Positions 1 through 7,660 are shown, counted from the stretch's first letter. The stretch: DNA of 64,000 bases from Thalassospira profundimaris (GCF_003326675.1 NZ_JPWF01000006.1:124001-188000); one strand, 5' to 3'. Notes: a model not told the origin generated them from the letters alone. Translations and numbers: made by a program.

Positions 1-232
1 AATAGTAGATGGTTTGCGCATCACGGCGCGTTTTCACAAGGCCTTCACGACGCAAGCGTGCAAGATGCTGGGACAAGGCGGACTGCTTGATACCCAGTTC
101 ATTTTCAAGCGTTCCAACTGATTTTTCCTGATCCCCAAGAGAGCAAAGAATCATCAAACGCCATTCATTGCCCAGAGTTTTGAGGAACTCCGCCGCTTCG
201 CGGGCATTCTCGTGGAGCGATTCATAATCCAT
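1..232 (-). CDS. ArsR/SmtB-family transcriptional regulator (3' end cut off)
   Basis: Reading the minus strand from an ATG at 232 gives about 77 residues of a winged-helix ArsR protein, beginning MDYESLHENAREAAEFLKTL and continuing through GNEWRLMILC to the recognition-helix region IKQSALSQHLARLR and the wing (VKTRRDAQTIYY). The C-terminus lies beyond the window start. The family binds DNA as a dimer and typically represses in response to metals, sulfide or other small effectors. No sensing residues can be judged because of the truncation. It is transcribed divergently from the universal stress protein at 559, with a 326-bp shared region. Family call is firm; effector unknown. Confidence 0.85.
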   Translation of the reverse strand, partial: MDYESLHENAREAAEFLKTLGNEWRLMILCSLGDQEKSVGTLENELGIKQSALSQHLARLRREGLVKTRRDAQTIYY

Positions 233-558
233 TCGGTAGATGACCCATTCCAAGTTCTGTGGCTGATTTCGCCCATTGTTTTGTATTTGCAGTTTTTAAA
301 GGGTGAATTTTCTGATTTGATATTGAAACCGCCATCGTAATCACAACCATAGATGATACAATCATTTTATGTGCAGAACCCCACGAAAAAGGATCAATTT
401 TGTCCTTGATGCATAAATGTTGACTGTGATGGGTGCAGCTTTGATCTTGAACAAAGAAAATGGCGACGAAAGGTCGCAAATTTGACACTGGCTTGAACCG
501 GAATTGTTCCGGATATCAGGTCGCTCGGTTATCAGACTGAATGGCGGGAGTGTGAAAA
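233..558. other. Intergenic region between arsR-like gene and usp
   Basis: This 326-bp stretch separates two divergent genes and must hold both promoters. It contains a perfect 6-3-6 palindrome at 498-512 and a weak FNR-like sequence at 441-454 (TTGATCTTGAACAA, second half imperfect). Short open frames on the minus strand here have no family resemblance and no convincing ribosome site, so I see no gene. Confidence 0.5.
498..512. promoter_or_regulatory. Palindrome CCGGAATTGTTCCGG upstream of usp
   Basis: CCGGAA and TTCCGG arms flank a 3-nt centre, 47 bp before the usp start at 559. The right ten bases (ATTGTTCCGG) recur exactly in a similar palindrome at 4726-4739, upstream of the PadR-like gene. 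A regulator-binding site is the likely meaning; the protein that binds is not known from sequence. Confidence 0.4.
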
Positions 559-1416
559 ATGGCAATACGAACGATTCTGGCACCGGTGGCAGGGACTGCC
601 ATTGATCAGCGGGTGATGGAAACGGCGTTCCGGATGGCCAAACGGTTTAATGCCCATCTTGAGGCGCTGTTTGTTGCTGCTGAACCACAGGATGCCATCC
701 CGATTGTTGGCGAAGGCATGTCCGGACTTATCATCGAAGAAATGATCCGGGCTGCGGAAACTGAAACCGAAAAACGTGAAGTCAATGGCAAGGCGTCTTT
801 TGCTGCGGCGGTCAAGGATGCGGGAATTGAAACATCCGAAACCCCGACCGATGACGCAAAGCCAACCTGTGCATGGCGCAAAGACAGCGGTCGTGAAGAT
901 GAAACTGTCGCACGCCGTGGCCGGTTGTTTGATCTTGTTGTGATCGGCCGTGATCCCAAGGAAGCATCGGCTTCGCTGACCTTTGATGCCGCCCTGATGG
1001 AAACCGGGCGTCCGATCCTGGTTGCGCCGGAAAATCCGCCGGCAACCGTTGGCGAAAAAGTCATGATTGCCTGGAATGGCGGGGTCGAAGCCGCACGCGC
1101 CGTTACCTCGGCCATGCCGCTTTTGCGCAGTGCCAAGGAAGTGACGATTGTCAGTATCGGTGACGTACCCTATGGCCGTGCATGTGGCAAAGCATTGGCC
1201 GTGCAGTTCCGCTGGCACGGAGTCGAGGCGAATGTTGTCGATAATACGGACAGTGGAAACGTGGCTAACGCGCTGATTTCCGAGGCGGAAAAATGTGGTG
1301 CCGATACGATTGTTCTGGGCGCTTACAGCCATTCGCGGTTCAAGGAGATGATCCTTGGCGGTGTGACCCAGGATATGCTGGCAAAATGCACATTGCCGCT
1401 TTGGATAATGCACTGA
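559..1416 (+). CDS. Universal stress protein, tandem UspA domains
   Basis: The 285-aa cytoplasmic protein starts MAIRTILAPVAG and has two UspA-type halves. The second half ends with the nucleotide-binding-like signature IVLGAYSHSRFKEMILGGVTQDMLAKCTLPLWIMH, matching the G-2x-G-9x-G pattern of ATP-binding Usp proteins. The first half is degenerate in its distal region. UspA proteins are induced in starvation, oxygen limitation or other stress and often bind ATP. A related tandem Usp lies at 9248-10090 and shares the GGVTQ(D/H)(M/L)L motif. The gene is monocistronic, with a strong terminator about 65 nt after the stop. The upstream palindrome and weak FNR-like motif suggest stress control, but that is inference. 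Confidence 0.88.
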   Translation: MAIRTILAPVAGTAIDQRVMETAFRMAKRFNAHLEALFVAAEPQDAIPIVGEGMSGLIIEEMIRAAETETEKREVNGKASFAAAVKDAGIETSETPTDDAKPTCAWRKDSGREDETVARRGRLFDLVVIGRDPKEASASLTFDAALMETGRPILVAPENPPATVGEKVMIAWNGGVEAARAVTSAMPLLRSAKEVTIVSIGDVPYGRACGKALAVQFRWHGVEANVVDNTDSGNVANALISEAEKCGADTIVLGAYSHSRFKEMILGGVTQDMLAKCTLPLWIMH

Positions 1417-1481
1417 CGTGCAGGGCATCATAACCATATGATTTCGCGAAATTAAATTACCTATCCAATGGTATATTGCTG

Positions 1482-1511
1482 AAAAGGCGCATTTTTATGC
1501 GCCTTTTTTTG
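1482..1511 (+). terminator. Rho-independent terminator after usp
   Basis: An 11-bp perfect stem (AAAAGGCGCAT / ATGCGCCTTTT) with a 4-nt loop runs directly into a T-tract. It ends transcription from usp. Confidence 0.9.
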
Positions 1512-1621
1512 TTGCATCCGCGAATGAAAGGGGACAGGGTTACGGAAATCTTACAAAGACGGAACCCCGAAAAACGAGGCGTTTCGCATGAGGAAAAGAA
1601 ACGTCTGACAGGGGAACTCCC

Positions 1622-1807
1622 ATGTTATCATTGCGCGATGTCATTGATTTCGCCGCCATGTCCGAGGACCTGGCATATGAACTCAATAACCCGAAAGTAG
1701 GTCTTCCTGATCTTGGTGCTGTTGTCGCACGCAAGGCTGGTTTGACCGGTAATCTGTGTGGATGCGGTGCAGCAACCTGTGCTGCCAACGATGTGGATGC
1801 CGACTAG
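1622..1807 (+). CDS. Small conserved-looking protein with C-terminal Cys cluster
   Basis: A 61-aa ORF starts at an ATG preceded by AGGGGAA at good spacing. Its N-terminus, LSLRDVIDFAAMSED, resembles small alphaproteobacterial hypothetical proteins that begin LRDxIDFxxLxEDE. The C-terminus carries three cysteines at residues 46, 48 and 53 (LCGCGAATC), which could bind a metal or form a disulfide. It is too short for a domain assignment. It lies between the usp terminator and the convergent SRAP gene, so it needs its own promoter in 1512-1621. Function unknown; coding status is likely but not certain. Confidence 0.5.
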   Translation: MLSLRDVIDFAAMSEDLAYELNNPKVGLPDLGAVVARKAGLTGNLCGCGAATCAANDVDAD

Positions 1808-1854
1808 GTTCCGCTGGTTCAATTCGCTGCCCTGATGGCGGGTTGGTTGATTAT

Positions 1855-2547
1855 CTATTTCGAAAACAGATCAATTTGATCCCGGGCGCGGGCGGACTTG
1901 TTCGTTTCCGGTGTTTCTTCGTGCCAGGCCAAGACATGGTCTGGTAACGGCCCAAGCAATTCCCGCAAATCGTTAAATCCGACCATCGGATCAAGCCAGT
2001 ATTCAAGATGGTTCGGGCCAAGCACAACCGGCATCCGGCTGTGGATATGGGCAATGGACCCGGACGGGGCACAGGTTATGATGGTGGCCTCGCGACCGTT
2101 TTCCAGTCCGGCAAAGAAGAACGGCTGGTGATCGGGCAGGGTGATGCGGTTCTTGTGCTTGCCTTTGCCATCCTTGCGCCATTCATACCAGCCTGTTGCC
2201 GGGATCAGGCATCGCTGATCCAGAAGCGGTCGGAATGTCGGCTTTTCGGCCAAAGTTTCAAGCCGCGCATTGATCAGGGGTTTATCAAGTCCGGATGCCG
2301 ATAGGCCCCATGACCGGATCGCTGCCTTTTTGCCCGGCATGATGACGGCAATCGGATCGGTCGGGCGGCGCGTACCCGTCAGGCTTTCAAAGGCGGCTTC
2401 AAGTGCATCTTCATCAACGCCATCTTCCTGATCTGTAACAGGTGTCTGGGCATCCCGCATTGCCCTGCGATGGATATCTTTCATATCCAGTCCCAGATGA
2501 ACCTGAAAGGCGCGGATATCACTATTTAGATCAAATCGGCTGCACAT
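1855..2547 (-). CDS. SRAP-family SOS response-associated peptidase (YedK/HMCES type)
   Basis: This 230-aa protein forms covalent DNA-protein crosslinks with abasic sites in single-stranded DNA and so protects replication forks. I chose the ATG at 2547 because it places Cys at position 2 (MCSRF), the catalytic residue exposed after Met removal; the open frame extends 86 codons further upstream but without family similarity. Other signatures are INARLETLAEKPTFR (active-site Asn and DNA binding), RCLIPATGWYEW with the conserved Glu, and the HSRMPVVL catalytic His motif. Length is normal. It is divergent from the SDR gene. No clear LexA box was found in the shared region. Confidence 0.93.
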   Translation of the reverse strand: MCSRFDLNSDIRAFQVHLGLDMKDIHRRAMRDAQTPVTDQEDGVDEDALEAAFESLTGTRRPTDPIAVIMPGKKAAIRSWGLSASGLDKPLINARLETLAEKPTFRPLLDQRCLIPATGWYEWRKDGKGKHKNRITLPDHQPFFFAGLENGREATIITCAPSGSIAHIHSRMPVVLGPNHLEYWLDPMVGFNDLRELLGPLPDHVLAWHEETPETNKSARARDQIDLFSK

Positions 2548-2710
2548 GTTCTTTGTTACCTGTGTGGTGACCAGATCATAGCGGCTTTGATGAACCATGC
2601 CAAACCGCCAACAGGGGCGGTATGCGAAAGCGCCATTAAAAATACATGATTTCCGGGCTTTTTCTTCAATGGTTTGGCACGGCGATGCTATAAGAACAAC
2701 ATCCAATATA

Positions 2711-2724
2711 TGGACAATTGTCCA
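2711..2724. promoter_or_regulatory. Perfect 14-bp palindrome before SDR gene
   Basis: TGGACAATTGTCCA is a perfect palindrome 22 bp before the SDR start codon, where a repressor would block transcription or a close promoter. Its binding protein is unknown. Confidence 0.4.
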
Positions 2725-2745
2725 CGTCCTGAAGCGAGCACATAA

Positions 2746-3489
2746 ATGACCAATAGCGCCCCGAAAACAGTTGTTCTGACAGGTGCCAGTCGCGGCATCG
2801 GTCACGTCACCGTTGGCTATTTTGCCAAACGTGGCTGGCGGGTGATTTGCTGTTCACGTGAAGCGCCGCCGCCAAGCTGCCCGCGTGATCCGGCACAGGG
2901 GATTCATATCCGGGCTGATCTTTCCAAACCCGAAGATGTCGAAACCTTTATCGCGCAGGCCAATGAAGTTCTGGGTGACGACCCGCTTCATGCCTTGGTC
3001 AATAATGCCGGTGTGTCGCCAAAAACCCCCTATAAGGAACGGCTTGGCTGTTTGAACGGGGATATTGCCGCTTGGCGCGATGTGTTTGAACTGAATTTCT
3101 TTACCCCGCTGACACTGGCGCGCGGATTTGCTGCCGCCTTGCATCGTGGCAAAGGGGCGATCTGCAATATCACATCCATCGCGGGCCATTATGTGCATCC
3201 CTTTGCGGGATCGGCCTATTCCACGTCAAAGGCTGCCCTTTCCGGGTTGACCCGCGAAATGGCGGTGGAGTTCGCCGAGCTTGGGGTGCGGGTAAACGCC
3301 GTTGCCCCCGGCGAGATCAAAACCGACATGATTTCCCCGGAATACGAGGCATTGGTCCCCCGTATCCCGATGAACCGGATGGGCACGCCCGAAGACGTGG
3401 CCGCAGCCGTTCATTATCTGGTCGGGGATGACAGTTCCTATGTGACCGGCACCGAGATTTTCGTGACTGGCGGGCAGCATTTGTATTGA
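2746..3489 (+). CDS. SDR-family NAD(P)-dependent oxidoreductase
   Basis: A 247-aa classical short-chain dehydrogenase. The Rossmann motif TGASRGIG is at residues 13-20, the NNAG motif near 85, the catalytic Ser in ITSIAGH, and the Tyr-Lys pair in YSTSKAAL. The C-terminal GTEIFVTGGQHLY is typical of FabG-like enzymes. After the first strand the sequence has CSREAP, so cofactor preference is not obvious, though the basic residue would suit NADP. Substrate is unknown. It is monocistronic and converges on the GNAT gene over a shared hairpin. Family certain, substrate open. Confidence 0.88.
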   Translation: MTNSAPKTVVLTGASRGIGHVTVGYFAKRGWRVICCSREAPPPSCPRDPAQGIHIRADLSKPEDVETFIAQANEVLGDDPLHALVNNAGVSPKTPYKERLGCLNGDIAAWRDVFELNFFTPLTLARGFAAALHRGKGAICNITSIAGHYVHPFAGSAYSTSKAALSGLTREMAVEFAELGVRVNAVAPGEIKTDMISPEYEALVPRIPMNRMGTPEDVAAAVHYLVGDDSSYVTGTEIFVTGGQHLY

Positions 3490-3515
3490 AACTGGCGATT
3501 TGCTCTGAGTAAGAA

Positions 3516-3540
3516 AAAGGCAGTCCTTGAGGCTGCCTTT
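3516..3540. terminator. Bidirectional hairpin between SDR and GNAT genes
   Basis: AAAGGCAG and CTGCCTTT form an 8-bp stem with a 9-nt loop. A-rich flanking on one side gives a T-run on the minus strand, and the stem touches the GNAT stop codon at 3539. Confidence 0.7.
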
Positions 3541-4045
3541 ATGCTGTCGGCTCAATATAAAACGCCGGGTCGTAATCGACTTTGCCCCTAGGTGTTTGAT
3601 CACTCAGTGCAAAGGCCATGAAATATTGTTCAGGAACACCATCAAGTTTCAAGTCGGGCAGGGGGGCAAAGCCGAACCGGCTGTAATAGTTGGGTTCACC
3701 AAGAACCACACAGCCGTCTGCATCATTGGCGCGAAGATGCCGGATACCGCTTTGGATCAGTTCCGACCCAATGCCCATACCTTGTCGATCCGGTGTCACG
3801 GCAACCGGGCCAAGCCCGTACCAGCCTGAATTGGCCCCGTTGATTTTGACAGGAGAAAAGGCAACGCAGCCGACCAGTTCGCCGTCTTCCTCAGCAATTA
3901 GCGACAGGGTCAAATTGCCGCTTTGCCGCAGGGCATCGACAATCAGATGTTCGGTTTTCTGGCTATGAGGTGCTGTTTCAAAGGCGCTGGATAACAGCGC
4001 ACTGATTGCCGCGAAGTCTTTTTCGGTTTCTTCACGTATCAACAT
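3539..4045 (-). CDS. GNAT-family N-acetyltransferase (YhbS-like)
   Basis: The 168-aa protein shows the GNAT fold: an N-terminal MLIREETEKDFAAI strand-helix, then LIAEEDGELVGCVAFSPV, and the acetyl-CoA pyrophosphate loop VTPDRQGMGIGSELI (Q/R-x-x-G-x-G/A). The following EPNYYSRFGFAPL is the segment typical of the YhbS/predicted N-acetyltransferase branch. It transfers acetyl from acetyl-CoA to an amine; the substrate cannot be read from sequence. It stands alone and converges on the SDR gene. Confidence 0.85.
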   Translation of the reverse strand: MLIREETEKDFAAISALLSSAFETAPHSQKTEHLIVDALRQSGNLTLSLIAEEDGELVGCVAFSPVKINGANSGWYGLGPVAVTPDRQGMGIGSELIQSGIRHLRANDADGCVVLGEPNYYSRFGFAPLPDLKLDGVPEQYFMAFALSDQTPRGKVDYDPAFYIEPTA

Positions 4046-4117
4046 TTTCCGTCCCTGCCTGTGACGTTGGACCTGCTTCCTGCCGGTCTTCGGTCACGAC
4101 TATAACGGGAAAATGCG

Positions 4118-4657
4118 TCAGGCCAACAAGCTTTTCAGCCAGTCGCGTTTTTGTTCAAGGCGTTTGACTTCCATTTCAAGCCACCCGGTAAAGTTTCCGG
4201 CTTCGTTGGCATGCTCGTCGCGCAGGGCAAGGACGCGATCAAGATCAAGTTCGCAGACATCTTGAAGGATTTCGATTTGATCGGCGCGGATGTCGTCATC
4301 AAGCAGATGCAAGAACCGCATCTTAAGCGCCATGATCAGACGGGAAAGCTCGCCCGAGGTATCACGCAGATTACCCTGCATCAGCTCGATGAATTTCTCG
4401 TGCCCGGCTGCGGTCAGGCTAAGCTGCGCGTCGGAAAACGATCCGTTGGCGGTATCTTCCTTGACCAGTCCTTCAAGTTTCAGAAGTTGAAGCGAGCTTC
4501 CCATCATATCAAGCGACGGCCCCATGATATGGGACATGAAATGACGGACCGAATTGGCCAGATCGGCATAGCTGATCGGCTTGTCGGAAAGGGCAAGGGT
4601 GCCAAGCGCGCAAAGTCGCAGACATTCTTTGGGAAGCAAGGTTCTATCCGAATACAT
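4118..4657 (-). CDS. PadR-like winged-helix regulator
   Basis: The 179-aa protein has an N-terminal winged-helix part (ECLRLCALGTLALSDKPISYADLANSVRHF ending at about residue 70 with KLEGLVKEDTA and LTAAGHEKF) and a C-terminal helical region rich in charged residues (LDLDRVLALRDEHAN, LEMEVKRLEQKRDWLKSLL). That order, wing followed by a long helical dimerisation arm, is the layout of PadR-family regulators such as the Vir subfamily. The match is structural pattern rather than strong identity. A palindrome 69 bp upstream of its start, nearly the same as one before usp at 498, could be its operator. Confidence 0.6.
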   Translation of the reverse strand: MYSDRTLLPKECLRLCALGTLALSDKPISYADLANSVRHFMSHIMGPSLDMMGSSLQLLKLEGLVKEDTANGSFSDAQLSLTAAGHEKFIELMQGNLRDTSGELSRLIMALKMRFLHLLDDDIRADQIEILQDVCELDLDRVLALRDEHANEAGNFTGWLEMEVKRLEQKRDWLKSLLA

Positions 4658-4725
4658 GGGGCGGTCCCTGTTTGATGACAGGTCCGACGTTAACGCGAAC
4701 GGTTCTTAATTGCAAATATTCAGTG

Positions 4726-4739
4726 CCGGATTGTTCCGG
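4726..4739. promoter_or_regulatory. Palindrome CCGGATTGTTCCGG upstream of PadR-like gene
   Basis: CCGGA and TCCGG arms with a 4-nt centre, 69 bp upstream of the gene starting at 4657. It equals the palindrome at 498-512 less a single A. It may be a shared operator. Confidence 0.4.
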
Positions 4740-4794
4740 TACCTTCTATATAGACCACAAAACCGATCTCGCAAATACAGTGTCACCGGTTAAT

Positions 4795-5253
4795 TCAGCG
4801 CGGAACTGCGCCATTTGGAACGCCACGGTCGTGATTGTTGCTTACGACGTCATGGATGGTCAGTTCGCGAACTTCATTGTCCATTGTCTGCCACCAGATC
4901 GTCTCGCCTTTGCGAATCCCGATCAGGGCCGCACCGATTGGCGTCATGATCGAAATGCGGTGGGTGGTGATATCGGCATCGGTTGGCATGGTCAGGATGA
5001 CGGTCTGCATGTTGCCTGTGGCGTTGTCACGAAATGTGACTTCCGATCCGATGGTGACGATATCAGATGACAGCTCGGTACTATTCACAATGACGGCGCG
5101 ATCAATTTCTTCAAGCAATCGGTTTGCGGCCAACGGGTTCCTTGCCATGTTGGCATAGGCAAGGTTTTCAAGCTGATCTGCAATGGCGCGATCAATGTAA
5201 ACGTCCGGGTCGGTGGTGTGGGGCGTGTCAGGGATAGAGGTCTGGGTATTCAT
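4795..5253 (-). CDS. rnk: Rnk-like GreA/GreB-fold protein (nucleoside diphosphate kinase regulator)
   Basis: From the ATG at 5253 (preceded by AGAGAG) the protein is 152 aa. The C-terminal half, from about residue 55, is the GreA/GreB C-terminal FKBP-like domain (TIGSEVTFRDNATG, ILTMPTDADI, ISIMTPIGAALIGIRKGETIWW). The N-terminal part is too short for the long Gre coiled coil. This is the Rnk architecture; Rnk binds RNA polymerase without anti-backtracking activity and influences nucleotide pools. The open frame continues 43 codons upstream, but that extension lacks similarity. It is monocistronic. Confidence 0.82.
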   Translation of the reverse strand: MNTQTSIPDTPHTTDPDVYIDRAIADQLENLAYANMARNPLAANRLLEEIDRAVIVNSTELSSDIVTIGSEVTFRDNATGNMQTVILTMPTDADITTHRISIMTPIGAALIGIRKGETIWWQTMDNEVRELTIHDVVSNNHDRGVPNGAVPR

Positions 5254-5437
5254 TTTGAATTCTCTCTTTGGTTTGAAAGTGGGGCTGTCTGCGTTACTGC
5301 AAACAACAAATGATCTTTGAAGGTGGCTTGTTGCAAAGGGTGAACGGCGCTGCCAAACCCCGAAAAATCCGGTTATCGGCAACTTTGATTCGATGCGTGA
5401 TGCTGGATTAACGGAGAGCCAACGGGGCGCATGGCAA

Positions 5438-5457
5438 CGATGTTAGCGCTAACATCG
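5438..5457. promoter_or_regulatory. Perfect 20-bp LacI/GalR-type operator
   Basis: CGATGTTAGCGCTAACATCG is identical to its reverse complement. The core TGTTAGCGCTAACA has the central CG step and spacing of LacI/GalR-family operators. No LacI-family regulator or sugar-uptake gene lies in this window. The nearest gene start is rnk, 185 bp away on the minus strand. Confidence 0.65.
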
Positions 5458-5680
5458 CGGCAATTGCCTGCGCGCGGACCGGGCATGGAGATGGCATTGA
5501 CAGAGATTCTGTCTGCGCGGAACGGTCATACAAATTCACAAGCCGTTTCGGAACGGCAAACGAATTAGGGGTACATTTCGGGAATGTGGTGAAGCTGTTG
5601 TCTGGAAACGGCGTCATTGTGATCCTGCCTCTCGGCAGCTTGAGCTGCCTGTCATCGGTTATTGAAGATTGACTTCAAAA

Positions 5681-5735
5681 CCCCGAGTGCAGATGCAGGA
5701 AACCGTTCCTCACCCCACTCGGGGAGAGGTTCCTG
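5681..5735. repeat. Overlapping, mutually exclusive stem-loops
   Basis: CCCCGAGTG (5681-5689) pairs perfectly with CACTCGGGG (5716-5724). The same right arm can instead pair locally, CCTCACCCC (5708-5716) with GGGGAGAGG (5721-5729), enclosed by GCAGGAA (5695-5701) with TTCCTGC (5729-5735). Both structures cannot form together, as in an attenuator or a structured RNA. Confidence 0.4.
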
Positions 5736-5877
5736 CGAGCAGAGAACCCGCATTGATCACAAAGCGAACAAACAGTTTATACTTCAACATGATGACAGCA
5801 GTGTAGCACATCGCCCGCGGAATAAATCGATAAATTTCGTCCGCGTGCGACCCCGGACAGCAGGCCGGGGTGTGAAG

Positions 5878-5905
5878 CAGGAGCGATATCACAATATCGC
5901 TCCTG
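5878..5905 (-). terminator. Stem-loop just downstream of hemA
   Basis: CAGGAGCGATAT and ATATCGCTCCTG form a perfect 12-bp stem with a CACA loop, 8 nt beyond the hemA stop codon on the minus strand. No T-run follows, so it may be a 3'-end stabiliser or a weak terminator. A second GC-rich stem (CCCCGG...CCGGGG) follows at about 5851-5870. Confidence 0.55.
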
Positions 5906-5912
5906 GGAAGCT

Positions 5913-7130
5913 TTAGGCAGCTTTGGAAATACCCAGCTGGCTCCAGACGGTCAGGAGCGAGTCAATCAGATGATCAATCAGGGCATCGTCATGAAGCGGA
6001 CCCGGGGTAAAGCGCAGGCGTTCGGTGCCACGCGGAACGGTCGGGTAATTGATCGGCTGAACATAAATGTCATGTTCAAACAACAGACGATCACTTGCTT
6101 CCTTGCACATCGACGCATCGCCAACCATCAAAGGCACGATATGGCTTGGCGCATCCATCACCGGAAGGCCAGCCGCACGCATGCGTTCACGCAGAGTTTC
6201 CGCGCGTTCCTTCTGGGCCTGACGTTCTGCGTCGCTTTCTTTCAGGTGGCGCACAGATGCCAGTGCACCGGCCGCAATGCTTGGCGGATGGGAACTGGTA
6301 AAGATGAAGCCGTTGCCAAAGCTGCGCACGAAATCGACGATTTCCGGTTTGGCCGCGATATAGCCACCAATCACACCAAATGCCTTGGCAAGGGTGCCCT
6401 GGATGATGTCAACGCGGTCCATGACGCCGTCACGTTCGGCAACACCGCCACCGCGCGGGCCATACATGCCAACCGCGTGGACTTCATCAAGATATGAAAT
6501 CGCGTTGTACTTTTCGCAAAGATCAAGGATCTCGGCGATTGGGGCAATGTCGCCATCCATCGAATAGACCGACTCAAAGGCAACAATCTTGGCGCGTTCC
6601 GGGCCGATTTCCTTGAGGATCTGTTCAAGATGTTCGACGTCGTTGTGGTTCCAGATACGGCGTTCGGCCTTGGAATGGCGCATGCCTTCGATCATGGAAT
6701 TGTGGTTCTGCGAGTCCGAAATGATCACGCAATCAGGCAATTTGGAGCCAAGGGTCGAAAGCGTGGTCCAGTTCGCGACATAGCCCGAAGTCATCAAAAG
6801 GGCGGCTTCCTTGCCGTGCAGATCGGCGAGTTCTTGCTCAAGCGCGACATGCAGATGGTTGGAGCCGGAAATGTTACGTGTGCCACCGGCTCCGCCACCC
6901 TGACCTGTGATGGCATCCTGCATGGCTTCGATCACTTTGGGGTGCTGTCCCATGCCAAGGTAATCGTTGGAACACCATACGGTGATTTCGCGCGGTGCTT
7001 CGCCGTTGCCCGGGTGATACATGGCCTTCGGGAATTTGCCGACAATACGTTCAAGGTTGGCGAACACACGATAGCGACCTTCAGCCTTGAGGCCAGCCAG
7101 CGCGTCTTTGAAGAAGTTGTTATAATTCAT
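5913..7130 (-). CDS. hemA: 5-aminolevulinate synthase
   Basis: This 405-aa PLP enzyme condenses glycine with succinyl-CoA to 5-aminolevulinate, the first step of tetrapyrrole synthesis in alphaproteobacteria (C4 route). Visible signatures are [12 protein letters not shown] near the N-terminus, the [10 protein letters not shown] glycine-rich segment, [10 protein letters not shown] with the PLP-binding Asp, and the Schiff-base Lys in [13 protein letters not shown]. The ATG at 7130 starts at MNYNNFF, as in known enzymes; the upstream 50 codons of open frame lack similarity. Length is normal. The 530-bp leader contains an FNR/FixK-type box at 7280-7293 and inverted repeats at 7156-7176 and 7196-7211, suggesting oxygen control as known for hemA in Rhodobacter. 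Confidence 0.97.
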   Translation of the reverse strand: MNYNNFFKDALAGLKAEGRYRVFANLERIVGKFPKAMYHPGNGEAPREITVWCSNDYLGMGQHPKVIEAMQDAITGQGGGAGGTRNISGSNHLHVALEQELADLHGKEAALLMTSGYVANWTTLSTLGSKLPDCVIISDSQNHNSMIEGMRHSKAERRIWNHNDVEHLEQILKEIGPERAKIVAFESVYSMDGDIAPIAEILDLCEKYNAISYLDEVHAVGMYGPRGGGVAERDGVMDRVDIIQGTLAKAFGVIGGYIAAKPEIVDFVRSFGNGFIFTSSHPPSIAAGALASVRHLKESDAERQAQKERAETLRERMRAAGLPVMDAPSHIVPLMVGDASMCKEASDRLLFEHDIYVQPINYPTVPRGTERLRFTPGPLHDDALIDHLIDSLLTVWSQLGISKAA

Positions 7131-7660
7131 CTTTGGTTCTTTCGCCTGTCTCTGTGTGGCCGAAACAATTGGCCACGAAGCTCTGTCAGCGCCCGGATCA
7201 GAAACCTGATCAGAACATTTCTGCCTGTTTTGACCGGTGCATGATTTATCCCTTATCGGACATGGCGACCGACGGGGCATTGACCCTTGTCAAAAATTAA
7301 AGCGATTCCAGTTTTGTTTGGAACCGTTCGGGCAAAAAAGATGTTCTGTCTCTCGATTGTCGATCTTGCACTATGGGCGCGCTATATCGGGAAAAATCGG
7401 CTCGCCTCGTCTTATTACAGTTCTCAATTTGAGCCTATTGGCTTCATTTGGCAAGGATTTGAACGCATTTGGCGGCACAATTATATTGATTTAATTCATA
7501 GATAAAATCGATGAATTTTCTGCCGTGGTAATTGCTGTGTCTATTTTGATTGATCTGCGGTTTCAAAGCCAAAGGACCGTTCAAAATCAAATCCCGCGCA
7601 ATCATCGGGATTGGCGCGGGACTCGTCAGTGCGATCAGTTGAATTCGATGCTGTATCGAA
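7131..7660. other. 530-bp region upstream of hemA
   Basis: No gene is supported. It contains an FNR/FixK-type palindrome at 7280-7293, inverted repeats GTGGCC-N9-GGCCAC (7156-7176) and GATCAG-AAAC-CTGATC (7196-7211) close to the hemA start, and AATTCAT-N11-ATGAATT (7493-7517). The part nearest 7661 is the 3' flank of the aminotransferase gene. Confidence 0.5.
7280..7293. promoter_or_regulatory. FNR/FixK-type box upstream of hemA
   Basis: TTGACCCTTGTCAA is a perfect 5-4-5 palindrome fitting the TTGA(T/C)-N4-(A/G)TCAA pattern of FNR and FixK sites. It lies 150 bp upstream of the hemA start. Confidence 0.6.

Larger units (their letters stand above)
5254..5912. other. 659-bp gene-poor region rich in palindromes
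   Basis: I find no convincing gene here. A 69-codon minus-strand frame (5408-5617) has a passable ribosome site but an unrecognisable sequence. The region holds a perfect 20-bp LacI-type operator (5438-5457), a 6-4-6 hairpin at 5542-5557 (GCCGTT/AACGGC), two mutually exclusive hairpins in 5681-5735, and a 12-bp perfect stem at 5878-5905 just past the hemA stop. It could carry a small RNA, a lost sugar-utilisation gene, or only regulatory DNA for rnk. Confidence 0.5.

Noticed and set aside
441-454. FNR-like TTGATCTTGAACAA upstream of usp
   Set aside because: The second half-site has a mismatch at a conserved position and the distance to the start (105 bp) is not telling; too weak to list as a site.
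532-1437. 301-codon minus-strand frame
   Set aside because: Antisense to the universal stress gene and rich in Cys/His/Arg, a shadow pattern.
5408-5617. 69-codon minus-strand frame with AGGA before its ATG
   Set aside because: The sequence is unlike any family, and its 3' part is formed by the LacI-type palindrome, so it is more likely noncoding. Translation evidence could revive it.
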